Below, in pieces: positions 1 through 4,853 of a stretch of DNA of 11,546 nucleotides. The DNA is taken from the NCBI GenBank assembly GCA_900547595.1, contig URHE01000059.1, positions 1 to 11,546 of the forward strand, given 5' to 3'. The DNA comes from an uncultured Desulfovibrio sp. (GTDB lineage: Bacteria > Desulfobacterota > Desulfovibrionia > Desulfovibrionales > Desulfovibrionaceae). The position numbers and the translations under genes are program-made. Position 1 is the stretch's first letter. Each line of letters opens with the position of its first letter. Below the pieces are notes generated by a model. The model saw only the letters and a program-made list of their open reading frames with translations. It had not been told where the DNA came from and did not search any database.

Positions 1-24
1 CGCAAGAATCCTAAAAAATAAGAA

Positions 25-121
25 TTTTTTGCGCCGGCAAGGAAATGGGCGATTTGGGGAGGGAGTGTACTCAGGTACATGACCGACCAAAATCGCACAG
101 TGACGCAGCCGGCGCGAAAAA
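25..121. repeat. Long structured inverted repeat upstream of uvrC
   Basis: The outer arms at 25-38 and 108-121 pair over 14 positions (T-run plus GCGCCGGC against GCCGGCGC plus A-run, with one G-T wobble). After an internal loop of about 10 and 11 nt, inner arms 49-70 and 75-96 pair in strict register around a TCAG loop (71-74). The mismatches in the inner stem are ordered: one G.A at 56/89, a tandem GA/AG step at 59-60/85-86, and a second tandem GA/AG step at 63-64/81-82. Such tandem G.A steps are typical of folded RNA. The A/T runs lie inside the stem, so it does not look like an ordinary terminator. It may be a dispersed intergenic element, the 3' region of a gene left of the window, or a structured leader or small RNA. 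I cannot name a family. Confidence refers to the structure, not the function. Confidence 0.6.
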
Positions 122-153
122 GGCTGTTTTTGACGGATAATCGCGGCATCCCG

Positions 154-193
154 AACTGGCCGGCCTTTCCCGCAGCAAAAAACGGCCAGTTTT
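154..193 (+). terminator. Possible terminator-like hairpin before uvrC
   Basis: AACTGGCCG (154-162) and CGGCCAGTT (183-191) form a perfect 9-bp inverted repeat around a 20-nt loop. If only the GC-rich core is counted (156-162/183-189), it is followed by TTTT at 190-193. The long loop and short T-run make it a weak intrinsic terminator at best. It could end a transcript entering from the left, or be the second hairpin of the structured region that starts at 25. Confidence 0.3.
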
Positions 194-257
194 GCCGCAT
201 TCCGCCTGTCCGGGAGCGGCGCTTGGCAGCCCGGCCGTCCGGGCGTAGGATGCGCGC

Positions 258-2183
258 ATGGACAGGCCGGATCCCTCCAGCATCCCGCTCACGCCCGGCG
301 TTTACCTCTACAGGGACGGTCGTGGCCGGGTCATCTATGTGGGCAAGGCGCGCGTCTTGCGCCGGCGCGTGCTTTCCTATTTCCGTCCGGAGGGGCTGCC
401 GGTCAAGACCCGCGCCATGCTCGCCCATGCCGAGCGCCTCGACTATCTCTCCACCACCACGGAGAAGGAGGCGCTGCTCCTTGAGGCGAGCCTCATCAAG
501 AAATACCGGCCGCATTACAATATCGTCCTGCGCGATGACAAGCAGTATGCGCTTTTCCGGCTGGACGTGAAGCATCCCTTCCCGAGGCTGGAGATCGTCC
601 GCATGGCGCGCCGGGACGGGGCGCGCTACTTCGGGCCCTTCACCTCGGCGCTGGCGGCCCGCGAGACCTGGAAGCTCATCCACCGGGCCTTCGGCCTGCG
701 CCGCTGTTCGGACAGGGCCATGCGCAACCGCGTGCGCCCCTGCCTCTATCACCACATGGGCCAGTGCCCGGCGCCCTGCATGGGCGATGCGAGCGCGGCG
801 GAGTATCATCTGGCCGTCCAGCGGGTGCGCGACATTCTCGAGGGCCGCGCCGACCCGCTCCTGCGCTCCCTGCGGGCCGAGATGGAAGCGGCCTCTGAAC
901 AGCTCGATTTCGAGCGCGCCGCGATCCTGCGCGATCAGCTCCGCGCCGTGGAACGGACAGTGGAACGGCAGGCGGCCATCCTTCCCGCGGGCGGCGACAT
1001 GGACGCCATCGGCCTGTGCGAGGCGGAGAAGGGCCTCGGCCTTGGCATCGTCTTTGTGCGCGGGGGCGCCGTCACGGATGGGCGCGCCTTTTTCTGGCCC
1101 GGTCTGGGCTTTGAGGACGCGCCGGAGCTGCTTTCCTCGTTTCTGGGCCAGTTTTACGGCACGGTGGTGCCCCCGCCGCGCATCCTGGTGCCGTGGCTGC
1201 CGTCGGAACTGGCGGATGAGCCGGCGGACGGGTGTAATGAGGACCGGAGCGGCGGAGACGACGCCGCCATTCCCCCTGAAGATGGCGGGGACGAAGGCTT
1301 CGGCGGACGGGCCGTGCTGGAGCAGGCCCTGGCGGAGCGGCGCGGCGGCCCGGTGCGCGTGGTGGCCCCGCAGAACACGGCGGACAACCAGCTGGTGGAC
1401 ATGGCCGCGGCCAATGCGCGGGAAGAGGCGCGGCGCCGGCGCGGGCAGGACGGCGGGGCTTTGCTTGCCCGCGTGGGGGCGGCCCTTTCCCTGCCGGAAG
1501 CGCCGGGGCGCATCGAATGCGTGGATGTTTCGCACACCGGCGGCCGGCAGACGCGCGTGGGCATGGTGGTCTATGTGGACGGCCTGCCGTGCAGGGACGA
1601 GTATCGCATCTATGCCATGCCGGACAGCGCGGACGACTACGCGACCCTTCATGCCTGGGTGGCGCGGCGTCTGGAAAGCGGCCCCCCGTGGCCGGACCTC
1701 CTGCTCATCGACGGGGGCCGGGGCCAGTTGGCGGCAGTGGGCCGCGCCCTGGCCGAGGCCGGGGAGGAGCGCCTTTTTCCCCTGGCGGCCATTGCCAAGG
1801 CCCGTGACGAGGAGGGGCATGCCGACCGCCGGGCGGGCAATGTGGCCGACCGCATCTTTGTGCCCGGCAGGGCCAATGCGCTGCCCCTGCGCGAGGGCAG
1901 TCAGGAGCTGCTCTTCCTGCAACAGGTGCGCGATGCCACGCACCGTTTCGCCATCGGCCGCCACCGCCGCGCGCGGCGCGGGGCCGCGCTTTCCGGCGAG
2001 CTCATGCGCCTGCCGGGCGTGGGGCCCGCCACGGCGCGTCTGCTCTGGGACCGTTTCGGCAGTGTGGAGGCCATGGCCGGCGCCAGCGAGGAGGAGCTGC
2101 GGGCGCTTCCCGGCGTGGGCCGGGCCAGGGCCGCGGCCCTGCGCGAAAAACTGCGCAGGCTGGCGGGCGGGAGCGGCGGATGA
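258..2183 (+). CDS. uvrC: UvrABC excinuclease subunit C (UvrC)
   Basis: UvrC makes both incisions around a lesion in nucleotide excision repair, after UvrA/UvrB load UvrB on damaged DNA in the cytoplasm. The 641-residue protein shows the whole family architecture. A GIY-YIG nuclease starts at G14-V-Y with Y27-V-G-K30-A. Four cysteines, C150, C162, C170 and C174, have the spacing of the E. coli UvrC Fe-S cluster ligands. A UVR (UvrB-binding) helix pair lies at about 198-233. The RNase H-like 5' nuclease has D423 (VDVSH), D485 (LLIDGG) and H562 (ATHRF), the expected DDH triad. Two helix-hairpin-helix motifs occupy about 584-635. Residues about 316-352 form an acidic, glycine-rich insertion likely to be a flexible linker. 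The ATG at 258 directly precedes the conserved PGVY motif; its ribosome site (TAGGA) is modest. It is a single gene with no same-strand partner close by. Confidence 0.97.
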   Translation: MDRPDPSSIPLTPGVYLYRDGRGRVIYVGKARVLRRRVLSYFRPEGLPVKTRAMLAHAERLDYLSTTTEKEALLLEASLIKKYRPHYNIVLRDDKQYALFRLDVKHPFPRLEIVRMARRDGARYFGPFTSALAARETWKLIHRAFGLRRCSDRAMRNRVRPCLYHHMGQCPAPCMGDASAAEYHLAVQRVRDILEGRADPLLRSLRAEMEAASEQLDFERAAILRDQLRAVERTVERQAAILPAGGDMDAIGLCEAEKGLGLGIVFVRGGAVTDGRAFFWPGLGFEDAPELLSSFLGQFYGTVVPPPRILVPWLPSELADEPADGCNEDRSGGDDAAIPPEDGGDEGFGGRAVLEQALAERRGGPVRVVAPQNTADNQLVDMAAANAREEARRRRGQDGGALLARVGAALSLPEAPGRIECVDVSHTGGRQTRVGMVVYVDGLPCRDEYRIYAMPDSADDYATLHAWVARRLESGPPWPDLLLIDGGRGQLAAVGRALAEAGEERLFPLAAIAKARDEEGHADRRAGNVADRIFVPGRANALPLREGSQELLFLQQVRDATHRFAIGRHRRARRGAALSGELMRLPGVGPATARLLWDRFGSVEAMAGASEEELRALPGVGRARAAALREKLRRLAGGSGG

Positions 2184-2195
2184 GCATGCCGGCCG

Positions 2196-2439
2196 TTAGA
2201 GCATTTTGCGATTGAAAATATCCATTTTCAATCGCTTCGCTGCCATCATTTCGCGTCCAGAACGCGGTCTGGACGCTGCTTCAGCCGTTGCGACGAAGGA
2301 AGCTACGGATGAAGACAGTACTTGGTTACTCGACACGTGATACAAAGAAATCGCTGTCGCTATCCGTAAGCGGCAGAGCCGCTAACGGCTACCGCGTCGC
2401 CAGAGCGGTTTGGATACTTTCATTACCAAACCGCTCTAA
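2196..2439. mobile_element. MITE-like palindromic intergenic element
   Basis: The 244-bp stretch between uvrC and the methyltransferase begins TTAGAGC (2196-2202) and ends GCTCTAA (2433-2439). Read inward, the two ends match at 14 of 19 positions. Inside are at least four hairpins: GCGATTGAAAAT/ATTTTCAATCGC (2208-2219/2224-2235), GCGTCCAGA/TCTGGACGC (2253-2261/2268-2276), CCGTaAGCGGC/GCCGCTaACGG (2364-2374/2378-2388) and AGAGCGGTTTGG/CCAAACCGCTCT (2402-2413/2426-2437). ACGGAT at 2305-2310 is also the complement of ATCCGT at 2362-2367. Base composition is less GC-rich than the neighbouring genes. No transposase is encoded and no clear target duplication is visible. A non-autonomous, multi-copy element is the best reading. 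Its right end abuts the ribosome-binding site of the methyltransferase gene. Confidence 0.5.
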
Positions 2440-2461
2440 GGGGGAACCATGCCGCAACTGA
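2309..2461 (+). CDS. Possible 50-residue small ORF inside the element
   Basis: An ATG at 2309 preceded by GAAGGAAG (a good Shine-Dalgarno-like string about 7 nt away) opens a 50-codon frame ending TGA at 2459-2461. It overlaps the first 13 bases of the methyltransferase gene in another frame. The product is basic (start MKTVLGYSTRDTKK) and has no recognised domain, signal peptide or membrane segment. Two hairpins of the repeat element lie inside it, so its sequence is constrained by DNA or RNA symmetry and the frame may be accidental. If translated, it would be a leader peptide coupled to the methyltransferase. Confidence 0.2.
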   Translation: MKTVLGYSTRDTKKSLSLSVSGRAANGYRVARAVWILSLPNRSKGEPCRN

Positions 2462-3321
2462 CGGTCTATCAGGCGGACAATCTCGCGGTGCTGGAACGGT
2501 TGCCGCCGGCAAGCGTGGACCTCATCTATATCGATCCGCCGTTCAATACCGGCTCGCGGCAGGAGCGCGCGCGGTTCCGGGCCGTGCGGGATGAAAGCGG
2601 CGGCCGCCGGGGATTTCAGGGCAGGACGTACCGCGCGGAGCCGCGGGAATCACAGGGCTTTGATGACAGGTTCGACGATCTTCCCGGCTTTCTTGAGCCG
2701 CGTATCGTTCAGGCCCACAGGATACTCAAGCCCCACGGTTCCCTGTTCTTTCATCTCGATTACCGGGAAATCCACTATTGCAAGGTGCTCATTGACGGTA
2801 TTTTCGGCAGGGAATCGTTCCTCAATGAAATCATCTGGGCCTACGATTACGGCGCGCGCTCGAAAACGCGCTGGCCCGCCAAGCACGATACCATCCTGTG
2901 GTATGCGCGGGACCCGCGCAACTATACCTTCAATTACGGCGAGATGGACAGGATACCCTACATGGCCCCCGGCCTCGTGGGCGCGGAAAAGGCGGCGCGG
3001 GGCAAGACGCCCACGGATGTCTGGTGGCACACCATTGTCAGCCCCACCGGCAGGGAAAAGACCGGATATGCCACGCAAAAGCCTCTGGGCATCATTTCCC
3101 GCATCGTCAGGGTGCATTCCAATCCCGGCGATATGCTCTGCGATTTTTTCGCGGGCAGCGGAACCCTGGGCGAGGCGGCCTATACGCTGGGCCGTCACTG
3201 CATTCTGGTGGATGAAAATCCGGAGGCCGTGGCCGTCATGGAGCGGCGTTTCCGGCGCTTTCCCGCTGAAGATGTGAATATCGTTCTGTCCCCGGACGAT
3301 CACGCCGGAGCCAGAAAATAG
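2449..3321 (+). CDS. Orphan beta-class site-specific DNA methyltransferase
   Basis: This is an S-adenosylmethionine-dependent amino-methyltransferase acting on DNA. The catalytic motif IV, D29-P-P-F32-N-T-G, comes near the N-terminus, and the SAM-binding motif I, D232-F-F-A-G-S-G238-T, near the C-terminus, preceded by a TQKP motif. That order defines the beta class, and DPPF rather than SPPY points to N6-adenine as the likely product. The central region includes HLDYREIHY, NEIIW and KHDTILWYAR, as in modification methylases, and must contain target recognition; the site cannot be read from sequence. At 290 residues it looks complete. The start follows a strong AGGGGG ribosome site at 2439-2444, right at the edge of the repeat element. 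No restriction endonuclease lies beside it, so it is either a solitary regulatory or epigenetic methylase or the remnant of a restriction system. GC content looks a little lower than in uvrC, compatible with acquisition. Confidence 0.9.
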   Translation: MPQLTVYQADNLAVLERLPPASVDLIYIDPPFNTGSRQERARFRAVRDESGGRRGFQGRTYRAEPRESQGFDDRFDDLPGFLEPRIVQAHRILKPHGSLFFHLDYREIHYCKVLIDGIFGRESFLNEIIWAYDYGARSKTRWPAKHDTILWYARDPRNYTFNYGEMDRIPYMAPGLVGAEKAARGKTPTDVWWHTIVSPTGREKTGYATQKPLGIISRIVRVHSNPGDMLCDFFAGSGTLGEAAYTLGRHCILVDENPEAVAVMERRFRRFPAEDVNIVLSPDDHAGARK

Positions 3322-4079
3322 CGCCAGATCAGGGTCAGGAGCAGCAGCCCGAGAGAAACCATGAGGAAGCGGCGCACCGCCGCCGGGCCCACGCGAATGG
3401 CCGTGCGGCTGCCGAACCAGTTGCCGAGCATGGAACAGGCCGTCATGATGGCCGCCAGCGGCCAGAATACCGTGCCATGCCAGATGAAGGCCGCGGCCGC
3501 GCCCACGTTGGAGCCGAGGTTGAGCACCTTGGAGGTGGCCGACGCTTCGATGAGACCCGCGCGCAAAACCCAGTGCAGGGCAAGGATGAGAAAGCTGCCT
3601 GTGCCGGGGCCGAAAAAACCGTCATAGACACCGATGACCAGGCAGACCAGCGGCACCAGCAGCCAGAAGCGCGGGCCGTGGAGCGGGGCGGTGGGGGCGC
3701 TTTCCTGCCGTTCCCGCTTGGGCGCGAGCGTCAGGAACATGCCCACGGGCAAAAGGCCGACCAGTATCTTGCCCAGCACGGCGGCGCTGATGCGCAGGGC
3801 AAGCAGGGAGCCGATCCAGGAGCCGAGCAGCGAAAAGGCCAGCCCCGCCAGGGCCAGCCGCCAGAGCACCAGATGGCTGCGCGCGAAGGTGCCGAGCGCC
3901 ACCGCCGTGCCCAGGCTGGAACTGATCTTGTTGGTGCCGAGGGCCAGATGGGGCGGCACGCCCGTGAGCAGCAGGGCGGGCATGGTGAGCAGGCCGCCGC
4001 CCCCGGCGATGGCGTCGATGAATCCGCCTACCAGCGCCGCGCCGCCGCAGGCCGCCGCCATGCCCAGAGTAAGCGTCAT
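3300..4079 (-). CDS. TSUP (TauE/SafE) family membrane transporter
   Basis: This 259-residue, mostly hydrophobic inner-membrane protein is a probable exporter or permease for sulfur-containing or organic anions. The family includes sulfite, sulfoacetate and sulfolactate transporters, but the substrate is not readable here. It shows the duplicated TSUP signature. The first half has G18-GFIDAIAGGGGLLTMP followed by GVPPHLALGTNK; the second has V151-Y-D-G-F-F-G-P-G-T-G-S-F followed by TSKVLNLGSNVGA. About 7-8 membrane segments surround a charged loop (KRERQE) in the middle. I chose the ATG at 4079 because AGGAG (4087-4091) lies 7 nt upstream; the frame stays open 16 codons further, into the preceding gene. 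It is the second gene of a leftward pair, one base after the DUF486 gene. Its last 22 bp overlap the end of the convergent methyltransferase gene. Confidence 0.9.
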   Translation of the reverse strand: MTLTLGMAAACGGAALVGGFIDAIAGGGGLLTMPALLLTGVPPHLALGTNKISSSLGTAVALGTFARSHLVLWRLALAGLAFSLLGSWIGSLLALRISAAVLGKILVGLLPVGMFLTLAPKRERQESAPTAPLHGPRFWLLVPLVCLVIGVYDGFFGPGTGSFLILALHWVLRAGLIEASATSKVLNLGSNVGAAAAFIWHGTVFWPLAAIMTACSMLGNWFGSRTAIRVGPAAVRRFLMVSLGLLLLTLIWRYFLAPA

Positions 4080-4080
4080 C

Positions 4081-4428
4081 TCACCACTCCTTGAAAATGA
4101 TCCAGGCCGCCAGCACGATGAGGGCAAATCCGGCGAGGTGATTCCAGCGCAGGGATTCCCCCAGCCAGAGCGTGGAGAAGAGCATGAATACCGTCAGGGA
4201 AATGACTTCCTGGATGGTCTTGAGTTCCGCGGCGGAAAAATGCCCGTACCCGATGCGGTTGGCCGGAACCTGAAGCAGATATTCAAAAAAGGCCAGGCCC
4301 CAGCTCGTGAGGATGACGACGGGCAGCGCCAGCCCCTTGTAGCGCAGGTGTCCGTACCAGGCAAAGGTCATAAAGACATTGGAAAGGACGAGCAGGCCGA
4401 TGGTGGCGAACGGGACCGGAATGTTCAT
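4081..4428 (-). CDS. DUF486 / DMT-like small membrane protein
   Basis: This 115-residue protein has four predicted membrane helices and the family hallmarks FMTFAWYGHLRYKG, a W-G-L-A-F-F-E-Y-L-L-Q-V-P-A-N-R-I-G-Y-G-H block, IQEVISLTVF and LRWNHLAGFALI. DUF486 proteins are small members of the drug/metabolite transporter-like fold with no established substrate. The ATG at 4428 matches the usual start of the family. The frame runs 72 codons further upstream, but that part is arginine/proline-rich and not family-like. No convincing Shine-Dalgarno precedes the start. Its stop is one base before the TSUP start, and the TSUP ribosome site lies inside its last codons, so the two should be translationally coupled. 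Co-occurrence with a TSUP exporter is suggestive but does not define a function. Confidence 0.87.
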   Translation of the reverse strand: MNIPVPFATIGLLVLSNVFMTFAWYGHLRYKGLALPVVILTSWGLAFFEYLLQVPANRIGYGHFSAAELKTIQEVISLTVFMLFSTLWLGESLRWNHLAGFALIVLAAWIIFKEW

Positions 4429-4642
4429 GGCATGACGGGCGGGCGCTGCCGGAGCGCCGGCAAGGTTGCGGTTGCGGGACGCGGGCGGCGCCGGAGGCTC
4501 TGCCCGGCGGCGGAAAATCCGCAAGGACGGGACCCCAGCGCAAGGCCGGCAGGGGCGCGTCCCATGCCGGCGGCCTGCCCGCGCATGGTGGCGCCCACCG
4601 GCGAGCCTCCGGTCTCCCCTGCGGCGGAGTCGTGGCGCGTCC
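4429..4642. other. Gap between tRNA terminator and DUF486 gene
   Basis: About 214 very GC-rich bases must contain the promoter of the leftward DUF486-TSUP pair, but I see no convincing -35/-10 set. The long GC-rich frames across it have arginine/proline-rich translations typical of non-coding GC-rich DNA. I looked for a riboswitch in the minus-strand leader and recognised none. Confidence 0.3.
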
Positions 4643-4678
4643 AAAAAACAAGGCGGCTACCGCGATGAGTAACCGCCT
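4643..4678 (-). terminator. Rho-independent terminator of tRNA-Thr
   Basis: Read leftward, AGGCGGTTAC (4669-4678) pairs with GTAGCCGCCT (4651-4660) over 10 positions with one G-T wobble. The loop is 8 nt, and a TTTTTT run (4643-4648) follows two bases after the stem. It begins 8 bp past the tRNA 3' end and fits well as the terminator of the tRNA transcript. Confidence 0.85.
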
Positions 4679-4685
4679 GAAATTC

Positions 4686-4761
4686 TGGAGCCCTTGACCA
4701 GGATTGAACTGGTGACCTCATCCTTACCAAGGATGCACTCTACCGACTGAGCTACAAGGGC
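4686..4761 (-). tRNA. tRNA-Thr (anticodon GGT)
   Basis: The minus strand folds into a full cloverleaf of 76 nt. The acceptor is GCCCTTG/CAAGGGC, the D arm has TAGCTCAGTCGGTAGAG, and the anticodon stem is CATCC/GGATG around loop TTGGTAA, giving anticodon GGT, which reads ACC and ACU threonine codons. The variable loop is short (AGGTC), and the T stem is ACCAG/CTGGT with loop TTCAATC. The discriminator base is T, and the CCA end is encoded in the DNA (TGG at 4686-4688 on the plus strand). It stands alone between its own promoter and terminator. Confidence 0.97.
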
Positions 4762-4774
4762 GAACCGGAGTAGG

Positions 4775-4803
4775 CTTCTACTCTATCGCGGGCGCCGGGT
4801 CAA
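4775..4803 (-). promoter_or_regulatory. Sigma-70 promoter of tRNA-Thr
   Basis: On the minus strand TTGACC (4798-4803) is a 5/6 match to the -35 box. After a 17-bp spacer, TAGAAG (4775-4780) is a 4/6 match to the -10 box. Initiation near 4768 would give a leader of only a few bases before the tRNA 5' end at 4761. Inverted GGCGCCG/CGGCGCC arms (4791-4797 and 4813-4819) bracket the -35 box. Confidence 0.65.
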
Positions 4804-4853
4804 GTCTTTTTTCGGCGCCGGCGTGAAGGAAGGCCGGGCGTTATGCCGGAAAA

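Noticed and set aside
1..33. AT-rich CGCAAGAA/TTTTTTGCG hairpin as a terminator
   Set aside because: Only 8 pairs including a wobble and low GC; its right arm competes with the much stronger 25-121 structure.
787..2199. 470-codon plus-strand frame inside uvrC
   Set aside because: It is a +1 shadow of uvrC with Arg/Pro/Trp/Ala-rich, domain-free translation.
4429..4642. Possible riboswitch upstream of DUF486 (minus-strand GGGGAGACCGG and GGGCAGAGCC strings)
   Set aside because: Fragments recall cobalamin or molybdenum-cofactor motifs, but the remaining conserved cores and their order are missing; no guanidine aptamer was recognised either.
3477..4668. Overlapping plus-strand frames across the transporter operon
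   Set aside because: They are antisense to clear TSUP and DUF486 membrane proteins, with hydrophilic low-complexity translations.
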